A stretch of 64,000 bases of DNA from an uncultured Candidatus Binatia bacterium (lineage in GTDB: Bacteria > Desulfobacterota > Binatia > Bin18), in contig OY282457.1 in assembly GCA_958296235.1 (NCBI GenBank), positions 2,723,338-2,787,337 of the forward strand, written 5' to 3'. Below are positions 7,906-17,365 of the stretch, in pieces. Within the stretch, counting starts at the first letter, position 1. Every line of letters starts with the position of its first letter. Position numbers and translations under genes: made by a program. The notes under the pieces are model-generated. The model was not told where the DNA came from, searched no databases, and saw only the letters and a list, made by a program, of their open reading frames with translations.

Positions 7906-9366
7906 CTGTAAGATGGCTCGATATTCGAGTGGAATGCGCTGCTGGAGGGCATTTTTCTCTGGCGGGCGGTCAGCGAGCGGGGCGTTGCTATACGGCGTGG
8001 TTGGGATAGCCGGGCTGGTATTTTCGGTGAGTTCCTGGCTGTCCTGTTCCGTCTTGATACCGGTTGGAATACGAACTTTGACATAGCCGGCAGCCTGAGT
8101 CAGAAATCCGCCGGGCTGCTCGCCCGGTTTGTAAAAACGCTCGCCTTTGCCCCGCCCACCGGATTGTCCGGGCTGCCGGTCTGACTGCTCTGGGGCCTGC
8201 TGAGGCTGTTTTTGCTCATTGCTCTGCTGCGCAGTGTGGCGGCGCTGCTCGTGTCCTGCTTTTTGCGGGTCTCCTCCGAAAGGTGGCTGCTGGGCGTCCG
8301 GTTGTTGGCCCGGTTGCGGAGCCTGTTGCTGCTGACCGGATGTATTCTGCTGGGCCTGTTGCTTCCCCTTTTGTTCTTGAGACTGGGGCTGGTCAAATTT
8401 GATGCCACCACCGGGTTCCTGGGGGACATTTTGCTGCTTTTGTGAGGGTTGATTGTCTGCTTGATCCGTCTGGTTTGTGTTTTGTGCGCCTGGCTGCGAC
8501 CCCTTCCTCTGCGCAGACAGCGATTTCTTGAGTTGCTCCAGATTGTCAGTTGTCTTTGCCAGCGGCGTATTCTCCGGCTGCGGGCTGTCGCCCTGGTTGC
8601 CCGGACTATCGTTTTGCGCGCTGTTGCTGCCAAAGGGTTTGAAATCAAGAGGAAGGATCTGCGGCACTGGCAGCGGCAGATTCATACGTTTTTGCGCCTC
8701 ATCAATCAGACCTATCTTCTCCTGCGGGGTCAGAGTTGGGTCCTTGAGGTCCTGAGAGAGGACGAGGAGTTGTGCTCCAGCTTGCTGTTCTTCAGGAGAA
8801 GACTGTGAGCCGGCCAGCTGCCGGGCCAGGTCTTCAATATCCTGGAGCAGGGTCTCTGGCGTCGGCGCAACGGGTGAGGGGCCACCTGGAGCGAGGGCCG
8901 CGCTGCCGGATGGCAAAAACAAGAAGAGCAGGCCGCTCAGGACTGCGCCGACACACGCAAATGGAACCCGCCTGTCGAGTTGGAAGGGCAGGTCGCGCTC
9001 GGGAATGAAGAAGGCCGCCTGCCGAGCGGCTTCGTTCCGAACCTGTGCCAGGAAGTCTGAGGAAGCCGGAAGCGTCGCCAGGGTGAGAAAACGCTCTTGG
9101 CCATCTGTCTTGTCGTCCAGCAGGCTGGCAATGCGCTCGTCCTGGCATCTCTTTTTTTCCTGTCTGAGGGAGTTCAGAAGCACACCAAAGACGATGACGG
9201 GTAGAGGAAAAGAAACCCAGATGGGCAGCGAACATGCCAGGGCCAGACCATATCCCAGGAAAAAAACAGCAATCCCCAGGGGCAGAAAAAATCCGAGGGT
9301 ATTGGCGCTCCGCTGCCACAATACCCGGCGGGCCGTAGTGGCGAACAGATGGGACAAGCTATCCAT
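7897..9366 (-). CDS. Gln/Pro-rich membrane protein upstream of MoxR (function unknown)
   Basis: A 489-residue protein if it starts at ATG 9366, which overlaps the end of mltG by 8 bp; the frame is open further upstream, inside mltG. Two adjacent membrane segments (about 25-65) and a third (about 140-165) are followed by a long, apparently soluble C-terminal half. That half starts with a helical segment (DLARQLAGSQSSPEEQQAGAQ), turns into Gln/Asn/Pro-rich low-complexity sequence from about 260 to 420, and ends in a more ordered tail (KVRIPTGIKTEQDSQELTEN). I do not recognise a named domain. MoxR ATPases commonly act on membrane proteins encoded beside them, so this is its likely partner; that is inference from context. 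Confidence 0.75.
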   Translation of the reverse strand: MDSLSHLFATTARRVLWQRSANTLGFFLPLGIAVFFLGYGLALACSLPIWVSFPLPVIVFGVLLNSLRQEKKRCQDERIASLLDDKTDGQERFLTLATLPASSDFLAQVRNEAARQAAFFIPERDLPFQLDRRVPFACVGAVLSGLLFLFLPSGSAALAPGGPSPVAPTPETLLQDIEDLARQLAGSQSSPEEQQAGAQLLVLSQDLKDPTLTPQEKIGLIDEAQKRMNLPLPVPQILPLDFKPFGSNSAQNDSPGNQGDSPQPENTPLAKTTDNLEQLKKSLSAQRKGSQPGAQNTNQTDQADNQPSQKQQNVPQEPGGGIKFDQPQSQEQKGKQQAQQNTSGQQQQAPQPGQQPDAQQPPFGGDPQKAGHEQRRHTAQQSNEQKQPQQAPEQSDRQPGQSGGRGKGERFYKPGEQPGGFLTQAAGYVKVRIPTGIKTEQDSQELTENTSPAIPTTPYSNAPLADRPPEKNALQQRIPLEYRAILQKE

Positions 9367-10366
9367 TGCGCGAGCGACGTTTCTGGAACCGGCGAACCGC
9401 GCGATTATGATCCGCAAGCCGGGAAGAGAATACGTGGGTGCCATCTCCCTTGGCAACAAAATAGAGGTAGTTCGTTTCGGCTGGGGAGAGGACGGCTTGA
9501 ATAGCCGCGAGTCCTGGGTTGGCAATTGGGCCAGGTGGAAGGCCGGTAAACAGATAAGTATTATACGGTGTAGGCGTGCGCAGATGGCGGCGGGTCAGGT
9601 TCCCGTCAAAGTTTGGAATGCCGTAGATGACGGTCGGATCACACTGGAGCGGCATATTCTGACGGAGCCGGTTGTGAAAGACTCCGGCAATCAGCGGGCG
9701 TTCCTCTGCCGCCCCGGTTTCTTTCTCAACCAGCGAGGCCAAGGTCAGGACCTCATGCTGGGAGAACCCCAGTTCCTGGGCCTGCTGTTGCAGGGCCGGG
9801 GTGAAGACTTCGGACAGACGCGTGACCATACGTCCCAGAATATCCGCCGCAGAGCTTTGCTTTGAAAAAAAATAGGTGTCCGGGTACAGGTAGCCTTCAA
9901 GTCCGTGCTCCTGGAGGTCCCATTTGGCTAAGAACTGAGCAGAGGTGCCCAGAGATAGGAATTGCTCTTGGGGGCCAAACCCCTGGTCTTCTAGTCTTTT
10001 GGCAATTTGTTTGAGTGTCAGTCCTTCCGGGATCATCGCCATGTGGTGAATGACCTGACCTTGGGTCAATGTCTCAAGCAACTTCCGCGGGGTCAGCGGG
10101 GTTTCCAGGATATACTCCCCACTCTGTATGGAACGGTCTTTGCCTGTGAATTGCGCCCAGAAACGAAAAGGCTGAACGCTTACCAGTATGCCCTCGACAA
10201 CAAGCATCTGGGCTGTTTGTTGGAGGGTGCTGCCTGGGGAGATAAAGAGCCGGGCAGGAGCCGCTAAAGACGGGCCTGGCGTGTTGAGCCGGGCATAGAC
10301 GTAACAGGCGGTAAGTCCGCTGACGCCAATGACAAGGCAGGCAATAAGGAGCAGGACTTTTTTCAC
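9359..10366 (-). CDS. mltG: Endolytic murein transglycosylase MltG (YceG-like)
   Basis: An inner-membrane enzyme that cuts nascent glycan strands and so sets their length. One N-terminal membrane anchor (VLLLIACLVIGVSGLTACYV), a LysM-like subdomain (about 38-100), then the YceG catalytic domain with the diagnostic VEKET motif at about 213-217, PLQCDPTVIYG, and YNTYLFTGLPPGPIANPG. GTG 10366 gives 335 residues, matching the usual length of about 340; the frame is open further upstream to 10501, but that part would overlap the divergent M23 gene. MltG is usually encoded beside other cell-wall or housekeeping genes. Here it faces a divergent M23 murein hydrolase, which fits a cell-wall pair. Confidence 0.93.
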   Translation of the reverse strand: MKKVLLLIACLVIGVSGLTACYVYARLNTPGPSLAAPARLFISPGSTLQQTAQMLVVEGILVSVQPFRFWAQFTGKDRSIQSGEYILETPLTPRKLLETLTQGQVIHHMAMIPEGLTLKQIAKRLEDQGFGPQEQFLSLGTSAQFLAKWDLQEHGLEGYLYPDTYFFSKQSSAADILGRMVTRLSEVFTPALQQQAQELGFSQHEVLTLASLVEKETGAAEERPLIAGVFHNRLRQNMPLQCDPTVIYGIPNFDGNLTRRHLRTPTPYNTYLFTGLPPGPIANPGLAAIQAVLSPAETNYLYFVAKGDGTHVFSSRLADHNRAVRRFQKRRSRNG

Positions 10367-10457
10367 TGCCGCCCAACCTACCACCGGTATGGCAGCGAAA
10401 CAACGTCGGACTATATCTCCTTGACTTTTCTGGGTTTTGTTGGCACCTTCCGTGACT

Positions 10458-11996
10458 ATGCAAGACCGGCGGTTGGAGTATTGCCAGGAAATACTCCGCA
10501 TCTCTCTCGGGCGCCAGAACGGCCACGTTCAGGCATTGATTATTGCCCCCATCCTGGCTGTCAGTTTTCTCGGTTTTGTTGTTCGGGCGGCGAGCTCAGC
10601 CGTTGATCCTGTTCTTGCCAAAAATAGGGTGATCGCTCAGTTCCAACAGCGTTTGAGCGAGATTCGGCAAAAAAACGACATTCCGGGAAGCGACGTTCCG
10701 AATAGTGTGGAAACGGTTCCGACCGAAGAGCAGTCAATAAAGCAGCTAATTCCAGAAGGGAAAGAAGACGCGCCGGCGTCCGCCACCGTTGCACTTCTTG
10801 CGCGGTCCGCGCCGGCAGCCGCGGTACGTAAGCCTGGCCAAAGCGAGCATTTTATCAAGCGAAATGAGACATTTGGAACCATTCTGAAAAAAGAAGGGCT
10901 TCCCCGGAGCCAATTCGACGCATGGATTACTGCGGCGCAGAAAATCGACCAATTCCGGCGTTTGCAGATCGATCATGCCATGACGCTCTCCTACGATCAC
11001 GATCAAAAAGGGACGCCAACGTTGCGGACTGTTCTCTACAACATCGACGAGTACTCTGTGCTCGTGCTTGAGAAGAAGGATGAGAGCGGGCGTATTGAGT
11101 CACGGGTCGAGACCGTCCCCACGACACCTGTCTGGCGTGCAGTTGGTGGACGCATTACCAACAGTTTGGCTTGGACAGCCGCAAATATGGATATCCCGGC
11201 CGGTATTGTCGATGCTGTGGCAGATATGGACTGGGATCTGAGTCTTTACGAACTCCAGACGGACGATATTTTCAAAATCATTTTCGAGGAAAATCAGAGC
11301 GGCGGGAAACCGATTAGTCATGGCAAAGTACTTGCCGCAGAAATTGTGAACAAAGGGAAAACGTATAGGGTTTTTTCTCTTGGAGCCGAAGACGAATTCA
11401 GTGGGGGAGGTCCAGGGGGGCAGTTTCTGCGTTACCCCGTCCGGTTCACCCGCATCTCGTCAGTCTTTAGAGATGCCCGGTTGCATCCCATTTACAAACG
11501 CAAACGCCCTCACCTTGGCGTGGATTTCGCTGCGCCAGCAGGAACACCGGTCCGCGCGGTGGCGGCTGGCAAGGTTGCTTATGCCGGCTGGAGAGGCGAC
11601 TATGGTCGTTTTCTCAAGATCAACCATGCCGGACCCTATAGTTCGGCATACGCCCACCTGCGACGAATCGCAAAAGGAGTGAGAGCAGGAACTTTTGTAA
11701 AAAGGGGACAGGTAATCGGCCATGTCGGGTCTTCAGGGGCCGCAACCGGCCCGCATCTGCACTTTGAGATGCACAAAAATGGCAGATATATCGATCCATT
11801 AAAAAAAGTGCCGGCGCCAAAGACTCTCGTTTGGCAAAAAAAATCGCGGCCCGACCCACAGCTCGCGGCAATACGAAAGAAACTTAAGGAGTATCTCGCT
11901 GGGCTGAGCGTACAGAACGGACCTGAGAGCCGTATCCATACAGCAATCCCACGGATTCAAACCGCGGCCCGTGAGGCCGCTGAGCCACACGCGTAA
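10458..11996 (+). CDS. M23-family murein endopeptidase (MepM-like)
   Basis: A 512-residue membrane-anchored zinc metallopeptidase that would cleave peptidoglycan cross-links. An N-terminal transmembrane segment (IIAPILAVSFLGFVVRAAS) is followed by an OapA/LysM-like region (FIKRNETFGTILKKEGL), a Csd3/MepM-type middle domain, and the LytM catalytic domain. The zinc ligands are visible: His352 and Asp356 in HLGVDF and the HLH motif at 433-435 in GPHLHFE. The domain order matches E. coli MepM. ATG 10458 is preferred, with TTG codons upstream as alternatives. It is divergent from mltG, the 90-bp gap leaving room for both promoters. Confidence 0.92.
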   Translation: MQDRRLEYCQEILRISLGRQNGHVQALIIAPILAVSFLGFVVRAASSAVDPVLAKNRVIAQFQQRLSEIRQKNDIPGSDVPNSVETVPTEEQSIKQLIPEGKEDAPASATVALLARSAPAAAVRKPGQSEHFIKRNETFGTILKKEGLPRSQFDAWITAAQKIDQFRRLQIDHAMTLSYDHDQKGTPTLRTVLYNIDEYSVLVLEKKDESGRIESRVETVPTTPVWRAVGGRITNSLAWTAANMDIPAGIVDAVADMDWDLSLYELQTDDIFKIIFEENQSGGKPISHGKVLAAEIVNKGKTYRVFSLGAEDEFSGGGPGGQFLRYPVRFTRISSVFRDARLHPIYKRKRPHLGVDFAAPAGTPVRAVAAGKVAYAGWRGDYGRFLKINHAGPYSSAYAHLRRIAKGVRAGTFVKRGQVIGHVGSSGAATGPHLHFEMHKNGRYIDPLKKVPAPKTLVWQKKSRPDPQLAAIRKKLKEYLAGLSVQNGPESRIHTAIPRIQTAAREAAEPHA

Positions 11997-12076
11997 TTGC
12001 CGGTCTTGGACTTTCCTATTTTGCTCTTACCCTTTGGGGATACGCGACTTTCCCGTTCAGGAACTCCGATAAAACC

Positions 12077-12469
12077 ATGCTGTCCCATACGGAAAAACTT
12101 CGAGTGCGGTGGGTCGATACCGATGCGTCGGGCCGTATTCATTACACGGCAGCGTTCCGGTATTTTGAGATAGCCGAGTGGGAATTGATGCGGCGGGCCG
12201 GGTTCCCTCTGTCCGACCATCGCAAAATATCAGGGTTGCCGCGGGTGAATGTCTCGGCAACATTTTATGCTCCCCTCTTTGTTGATGAACCGATTGCGGT
12301 GAAAGTCTGGGTTGAGCGGATTGGGACCACCTCCATTACCTTTGCCGGGGAAATCCAGCGGGCCGAAGAGCGCTGCGTCAGTGGGTCGATCACCGCAGTT
12401 TTTGTGAATCAGCAGGACCAACCCCAGCCTATTCCTGAGGCCATTCGCCACGCTCTGAATACTGAGTGA
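12077..12469 (+). CDS. Acyl-CoA thioesterase, YbgC/4-hydroxybenzoyl-CoA thioesterase hotdog family
   Basis: A 130-residue single hotdog domain. The N-terminal motif WVDTDASGRIHYTAAFRYFE carries the conserved Asp of the 4HBT family (D in VDTDA.G..) followed by the Tyr/Phe strand. It would hydrolyse an acyl-CoA thioester in the cytoplasm; chain length is unknown. In many Gram-negative bacteria the paralogue ybgC sits with tol-pal, but here it precedes rplU by 50 bp and may be read with the ribosomal protein genes or simply be a neighbour. Confidence 0.87.
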   Translation: MLSHTEKLRVRWVDTDASGRIHYTAAFRYFEIAEWELMRRAGFPLSDHRKISGLPRVNVSATFYAPLFVDEPIAVKVWVERIGTTSITFAGEIQRAEERCVSGSITAVFVNQQDQPQPIPEAIRHALNTE

Positions 12470-12520
12470 CGGAGCGCCTGGGAGTTGACAGAAAAAACAC
12501 GCTCGCATAGGTAACGGGAG

Positions 12521-12841
12521 ATGTCATACGCAGTAATTCGTACAGGTGGAAAACAATATCGAGTGACGCAGGGCGAATTCCTGCGAGTGGAGTCTCTCCC
12601 GGGAGAGCCAGGGAGTGATATGACGTTCTCTGATGTGCTGCTCACCTCAGCCGAGGGTGCGGTTCGCATCGGGACTCCGCTTGTTCCCGGCGCTTCGGTG
12701 ACGGCTCGCGTTGTTGAGCATGGCAAAGAGAAAAAGATTATTGTTTTCAAGAAGAAACGGCGCAAAGGGTATCGGCGCAAACAGGGCCATCGGCAGCACT
12801 TTACGGCTGTGCAGGTCAGATCGATCAACCTGGGAGGATAA
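12521..12841 (+). CDS. rplU: 50S ribosomal protein L21
   Basis: A 106-residue bL21. The N-terminus [13 protein letters not shown], the middle [32 protein letters not shown] and the terminal TAVQVRSI are family hallmarks. It binds 23S rRNA in the large subunit. GGGAG precedes ATG 12521. The gene starts the conserved block L21-L27-Obg, with only 2 bp between its stop and the L27 start. Confidence 0.98.
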   Translation: MSYAVIRTGGKQYRVTQGEFLRVESLPGEPGSDMTFSDVLLTSAEGAVRIGTPLVPGASVTARVVEHGKEKKIIVFKKKRRKGYRRKQGHRQHFTAVQVRSINLGG

Positions 12842-12843
12842 AG

Positions 12844-13098
12844 GTGGCACATAAAAAAGGACAAGGCTCCAGCCGGAATGGCCGAGACAGCCCAGGACAG
12901 CGCCGCGGCGTCAAGCTTTTTGCCGGACAATTTGCCAAAGCCGGGAATATTATTGTTCGTCAACTTGGAACGCGTATCTATCCAGGGACCAATGTTGGCA
13001 TGGGACGAGATTATACGCTGTTTGCGAAGACCGACGGGGTGATTCAATTCGAACGCATGGGCAAAACGCGCAAGCGGGTCTGCGTGTACCCGCAGTAA
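12844..13098 (+). CDS. rpmA: 50S ribosomal protein L27
   Basis: An 84-residue bL27, starting at GTG 12844 just after the L21 stop and using the GGGAGG at the end of rplU as ribosome binding site. The N-terminus is [15 protein letters not shown], as in proteins without the cleavable N-terminal extension of Firmicutes; this tail reaches the peptidyl transferase centre. GVKLFAGQ and [25 protein letters not shown] are conserved. A strong terminator follows. Confidence 0.98.
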   Translation: MAHKKGQGSSRNGRDSPGQRRGVKLFAGQFAKAGNIIVRQLGTRIYPGTNVGMGRDYTLFAKTDGVIQFERMGKTRKRVCVYPQ

Positions 13099-13133
13099 AC
13101 TGCTCGGTCACACGCGCGAGCAAAAGATCGTAG

Positions 13134-13161
13134 AAAAAGCCCCACTTCGGGGCTTTTTTTT
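13134..13161 (+). terminator. Rho-independent terminator after rpmA
   Basis: Stem AAAAAGCCCC (13134-13143) pairs with GGGGCTTTTT across an ACTTC loop and runs into eight T residues. It would end the rplU-rpmA transcript, making obgE start a new unit or rely on read-through. Confidence 0.92.
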
Positions 13162-13199
13162 GGCCTGCTTCAGTCTCCTACTTCTGATATACATGGGCT

Positions 13200-14249
13200 A
13201 TGAACTTCGTTGACGAAGTGACCATGACCGTCAAAGCCGGTGATGGCGGGCGTGGCTGTGTCAGCTTTCTGCGTGAGAAGTTTCGGCCCTGGGGAGGGCC
13301 GAACGGCGGCAATGGCGGCAATGGCGGAGACATCATCCTGCGTGTTGACCCGCAACGGAACACGCTGCTTGATCTCGCCCATCGGCATCACGCCAAAGCG
13401 GCTCGGGGTGAGCATGGACGGGGCAAGGACCAACATGGGAAAAATGCAAAGCCCCTGGTCCTTTCTGTCCCAGCCGGAACCATTGCCCGTGACAGAGAGA
13501 GTGGAGAAGTACTCGCCGACCTCCACACCGCCGGCCAACAGGTCGTGGTCGCCCACGGCGGAAAAGGCGGAAGAGGGAATGCCTCTTTCACCACCGCCAC
13601 AAACCGTGCCCCCCGATTCGCCCAGCCGGGATTGCCCGGAGAGACGCGGCAGGTCCAGCTTGAACTCCGCCTCCTGGCGGATGTTGGCCTCGTTGGGTTT
13701 CCCAACGTTGGGAAGTCGACGCTGATCTCTGCGGTGTCTGCCGCACGTCCACGGGTTGCCGACTTTCCCTTTACGACTCTCGTTCCGCACCTTGGTGTTG
13801 TGCGCTATGGCGATGCAGGTTCATTTGTCATGGCTGACGTGCCAGGGCTCATTGAGGGCGCGCACGCCGGTCATGGACTCGGGGTGCGCTTTCTGCGCCA
13901 TCTCTCGCGGACTTCTATTCTGGTGCATCTTCTTGATATATCTGATCCCGTACGTGATCCGTATGCCGACTATAGCGTCATCAATCGTGAACTTGACGCT
14001 TTTGATACTGCCCTGGCTCGACATCCGCAGCTTGTGGTCGTCACCAAAGCTGACCTGACGCTCACCCGCGAACGTTTTTCTCAGGTGCGGGAAGTTTTTG
14101 GTCGGCATGAGAAAAAACTGCATCTCATTTCTGCTGCAACCGGGGAAGGGACACCGGAATTGGTGAGAGCAATCGCCCATCTGCTTGAACACAGACAACA
14201 GCGGATAGACGACGCAGGCGGGAGATTGAGGGTTCCCCACCATGAGTGA
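13200..14249 (+). CDS. obgE: Obg-family GTPase ObgE/CgtA
   Basis: A 349-residue ribosome-associated GTPase involved in large-subunit maturation and stress signalling. The glycine-rich Obg fold occupies about 1-160 (KAGDGGRGCVSFLREKF, GGNGGNGGDIILRVD). The G domain follows: G1 GFPNVGKST near 168, G3 DVPGLIEGAH, G4 VTKADL, G5 SAATGEG. It ends soon after the G domain, so it lacks the C-terminal OCT extension of some homologues. Its last 8 bp overlap proB, consistent with translational coupling. Confidence 0.97.
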   Translation: MNFVDEVTMTVKAGDGGRGCVSFLREKFRPWGGPNGGNGGNGGDIILRVDPQRNTLLDLAHRHHAKAARGEHGRGKDQHGKNAKPLVLSVPAGTIARDRESGEVLADLHTAGQQVVVAHGGKGGRGNASFTTATNRAPRFAQPGLPGETRQVQLELRLLADVGLVGFPNVGKSTLISAVSAARPRVADFPFTTLVPHLGVVRYGDAGSFVMADVPGLIEGAHAGHGLGVRFLRHLSRTSILVHLLDISDPVRDPYADYSVINRELDAFDTALARHPQLVVVTKADLTLTRERFSQVREVFGRHEKKLHLISAATGEGTPELVRAIAHLLEHRQQRIDDAGGRLRVPHHE

Positions 14250-15381
14250 CCGCAATATCCAATTTACGCATAAGGCTCGTATTCTTGAGCGCACGAAGCG
14301 GATTGTGGTGAAAGTCGGGAGCAGCGTGCTGTCCGATGGAGACGGTGTCCATGCTCCACGTATCAGCCAACTCGCGACGACCCTTTCTGCCCTGCCGCAG
14401 GCGGAGGTGGTTTTGGTCACTTCGGGAGCCGTTGCTGCAGGAATGGGCATCCTCAATATGAAACAGCGCCCGAGGACGATACCGGCGAAACAGGCGGCAG
14501 CCGCCATTGGACAGATTACGCTCATGGCGCTGTATGAAGAATGCTTTTCGCGGCACGCCATCCGGGTGGCGCAGATTCTGCTCACCCATGACGATCTGGC
14601 GAACCGGAGGCGTTACTTGAACGCCAAGCATACCCTCCTGACGCTGATCGAATCTGGAGTCGTGCCCATTGTCAACGAGAATGACACGGTTGCGGTTGAA
14701 GAAATCCAGTTTGGCGACAACGATAATCTCTCTGCCCAGGTCGCCGTCCTGGTCGAGGCGGATCTGCTGATCATATTGAGCGACGTTGCGGGTCTGTATG
14801 AAACCGACCCCCGTCTGGACCGGCGCGCCAAACGCATCGCTCTTGTCGAGCAGTTCGACGCCCAATTGATGCAGCGGTGCGGTGCGGCTGGCCCGTTAGG
14901 CCGCGGCGGGATGACTTCTAAAATTGAAGCCGCCCAAAAGGCGGCCCTGTCGGGTATTCCGTCCCTTCTTATAGATGGGCGGAGCAATGCAGACCTGTGT
15001 GCGGCTTTTGACCCGCAGCGGGAAGTGGGTACGCTGTTTCTGCCAGTCTCAGACAGGCTTGCAAGTCGGAAACACTGGATTGCCTACACGCTGAAGCCGG
15101 CCGGCTCACTCCGTCTGGATGCCGGGGCGGCGGCGGCGATTCGGCGGGCTGGGAAAAGCCTGTTGCCTGCCGGGGTGCGTGAAGTATACGGGAGCTTTGA
15201 GGAAGGGGACTGTGTGACCTGTCTCGACGAAAGCGGGGATGAATTTGCGCGGGGACTGGTGAATTATGGCGCCGCAGCTCTGAGGCATATTCAAGGCGTA
15301 CACACGAGTCAGATTGAACAGACGCTCGGCTATAAGGTGAGTGATGAAGTGATTCATCGTGACGACTTGGCCCTGTTATAA
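14242..15381 (+). CDS. proB: Glutamate 5-kinase with PUA domain
   Basis: First enzyme of proline synthesis: phosphorylates glutamate to gamma-glutamyl phosphate. The amino-acid kinase domain shows KRIVVKVGSSVL near 13, LVTSGAVAAGM, and IVNENDTVAVEEIQFGDNDNLSAQVA, with GRGGMTSKIEAA near 215. A C-terminal PUA domain occupies about 280-370 (SLLPAGVREVYGSFEEGD). Length 379 is normal for the PUA form. The start overlaps obgE by 8 bp, and proA follows 37 bp later, so the two act in sequence from one transcript. Confidence 0.97.
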   Translation: MSDRNIQFTHKARILERTKRIVVKVGSSVLSDGDGVHAPRISQLATTLSALPQAEVVLVTSGAVAAGMGILNMKQRPRTIPAKQAAAAIGQITLMALYEECFSRHAIRVAQILLTHDDLANRRRYLNAKHTLLTLIESGVVPIVNENDTVAVEEIQFGDNDNLSAQVAVLVEADLLIILSDVAGLYETDPRLDRRAKRIALVEQFDAQLMQRCGAAGPLGRGGMTSKIEAAQKAALSGIPSLLIDGRSNADLCAAFDPQREVGTLFLPVSDRLASRKHWIAYTLKPAGSLRLDAGAAAAIRRAGKSLLPAGVREVYGSFEEGDCVTCLDESGDEFARGLVNYGAAALRHIQGVHTSQIEQTLGYKVSDEVIHRDDLALL

Positions 15382-15418
15382 GCTATAAGCCGAGTGAAGA
15401 GACACAAAGGAAGAGGCG

Positions 15419-16675
15419 ATGAGTCTTGAAAATATGGTGGTCGCATTAGCCCAAACCGCAAAAAAAGCCGCCCGGGTATTGGCAACGGTGTCAACACACA
15501 CGAAGAATCAGGCGCTTCTTGCCGCCGCCCAGCGCCTCCGGGACCAGACGGAAGTCTTACTCGCTGCCAATGCCCAGGATGTTGCCCGGGGAAAAGACAA
15601 CGGTTTATCTGCCGCTCTGCTCGATCGACTGACGCTGGACCAGGCGCGTATACACGCTATGGCCACAGGGCTTGAAATCATGGTCGATCTGCCGGACCCA
15701 GTCGAGGAAACGGTCGCTACCTGGAAGCGACCAAATGGCCTGGAAATCAGTCAGGTCCGCGTCCCGCTCGGCGTTGTCGGCATTATCTACGAGTCGCGAC
15801 CGAATGTGACGGCCGATGCCGCCGGCCTGTGTCTCAAGGCGGGCAATGCGGTTGTTCTCAAAGGAGGGTCGGAGGCATTTGCGACGAATAGCGCTATTGT
15901 CGATATTCTTGCGCACGCCTTTGCCGAAGCGGGTTTGCCGGACGGGGCGGTCCAACTGGTCCGTTCGACCGATCGCCAGGCCGTCACTTTTCTCCTCCAG
16001 CAGGACCGCTGTATTGATGTCATTATTCCGCGTGGCGGAGAGGAATTGATCCGCGCGGTCACGCGAGAATCGGCTATCCCCGTGATCCAGCATTTCTCCG
16101 GCCTGTGCCATACCTATGTCGATGCTGCGGCCGATATTGAGAAAGCGCGCCAAGTGTGTCTGAACGCCAAGGCCCAAAGACCGTGGGTGTGCAACGCCAT
16201 GGAGAACCTGCTGGTGCATGAGGCTGTTGCGTCCCGTTTCCTGCCGGACTTTGTGGCGCGACTCGAACAAGAGGGCGTCGAGGTTCGCGGCTGTGACCAG
16301 ACGCGCCAGATCGTCCCTCAGGTGGGCGTCGCGACTGAGGCGGATTGGCAAACCGAGTATCTTGATAAAATCCTCTCGGTCAAAGTGGTAGGCTCGCTTG
16401 AGGAGGCGATGGATTTCATTCATGCCAACGGGTCAGGACTGGCCGATTGCATCGTCAGCGAAGATTACTCACACGTCCGGCGGTTTCTGCGTGAAGTCGA
16501 CTCTGCGACGGTCTATGCAAACGCTTCAACCCGCTTCACCGATGGCTTTGAGTTCGGATTCGGGGCTGAGGTCGGTATTTCAACGAACCGACTCCACGCC
16601 AGGGGGCCCATGGGGCTGCGTGAGCTGACAACGTATAAATATGTGGTCTACGGAGACGGCCAGATACGAGTATAA
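15419..16675 (+). CDS. proA: Gamma-glutamyl phosphate reductase
   Basis: Second enzyme of proline synthesis, NADPH-dependent reduction of gamma-glutamyl phosphate to the semialdehyde. Aldehyde dehydrogenase fold of 418 residues. The catalytic cysteine is Cys258 in PWVCNAMENLLVH, and cofactor binding is marked by GVVGIIYESRPNVTADAAGLCLKAGNA, listed here in pieces: GIIYESRPNVT and CLKAGNAVVLKGG. FEFGFGAEVGIST near the C-terminus is typical. GAGGCG precedes ATG 15419. It follows proB, as in most Proteobacteria. Confidence 0.97.
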   Translation: MSLENMVVALAQTAKKAARVLATVSTHTKNQALLAAAQRLRDQTEVLLAANAQDVARGKDNGLSAALLDRLTLDQARIHAMATGLEIMVDLPDPVEETVATWKRPNGLEISQVRVPLGVVGIIYESRPNVTADAAGLCLKAGNAVVLKGGSEAFATNSAIVDILAHAFAEAGLPDGAVQLVRSTDRQAVTFLLQQDRCIDVIIPRGGEELIRAVTRESAIPVIQHFSGLCHTYVDAAADIEKARQVCLNAKAQRPWVCNAMENLLVHEAVASRFLPDFVARLEQEGVEVRGCDQTRQIVPQVGVATEADWQTEYLDKILSVKVVGSLEEAMDFIHANGSGLADCIVSEDYSHVRRFLREVDSATVYANASTRFTDGFEFGFGAEVGISTNRLHARGPMGLRELTTYKYVVYGDGQIRV

Positions 16676-16696
16676 CATGCCCATAGGCTCTGACGT

Positions 16697-17365
16697 ATGA
16701 AGGTTGGACTGTTCGGCGGAACGTTTAACCCCATCCATTTCGGCCATCTGCGCAGCGCGGAAGAAGTCTGCACTGCGTACAGGCTCGACCGCGTATACTT
16801 CATTCCTGCCGCCTCTCCTCCGCACAAGCGTACAACGGATATCGCCCCTGCCCATCATCGCTACAATATGGTGGAGCGGGCCGTGGCCGCCAACCCGGCC
16901 TTCTTTGCCTCTCGTGTCGAACTGGACCGTGCCGGTCCTTCGTTTTCGATTGATACGATCCGGGCCTTTCGGGCAAGAGGAATGTTGACCTCGCTCGCCT
17001 TTCTGGTCGGGATGGACGCGTTCTGTGAGATAGAGACGTGGAAGGATTATCTGGAGATTCCCAGCTTATGTGACCTGATTGTCACGTCGCGTCCCGGGGT
17101 CCCTACACCGTCACTTGACCAACTCCTTCCCGTTGCTCTCCGGTCCGCCTTTTGGTATGATCCGGTCCAGCAGAGATACCAGCATGAATCAGGGCATACA
17201 TTGACGCTCTATACACTGAACGGTCTTCATATTTCGGCCTCCGGCATACGTGACAACCTGCGCGCCGGTCGGCCTGCGGCCTGCCAGCTCCCGCCTGCAG
17301 TGGCAGACTATATCGCGACCCACGCCCTCTATCGCACCCAAGAGGCTTCTTCCCTTGAAAGCTGA
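16697..17365 (+). CDS. nadD: Nicotinate-nucleotide adenylyltransferase
   Basis: Transfers AMP from ATP to nicotinate mononucleotide in NAD synthesis. The nucleotidyltransferase motif GGTFNPIHFGHL is at 7-18 (His14 and His17), and the C-terminal ISASGIRDNLRAG matches the family's ISSSxIR motif. Length 222 is typical. It lies 21 bp after proA, and its 3' end overlaps the rsfS start by 11 bp, the standard proA-nadD-rsfS arrangement. Confidence 0.96.
   Translation: MKVGLFGGTFNPIHFGHLRSAEEVCTAYRLDRVYFIPAASPPHKRTTDIAPAHHRYNMVERAVAANPAFFASRVELDRAGPSFSIDTIRAFRARGMLTSLAFLVGMDAFCEIETWKDYLEIPSLCDLIVTSRPGVPTPSLDQLLPVALRSAFWYDPVQQRYQHESGHTLTLYTLNGLHISASGIRDNLRAGRPAACQLPPAVADYIATHALYRTQEASSLES

Noticed and set aside
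12485..12513. TTGACA followed by TAGGTA as an rplU promoter
   Set aside because: The -35 box is perfect but the -10 match is poor, and transcription would begin almost at the start codon, leaving no leader for the clear ribosome site.
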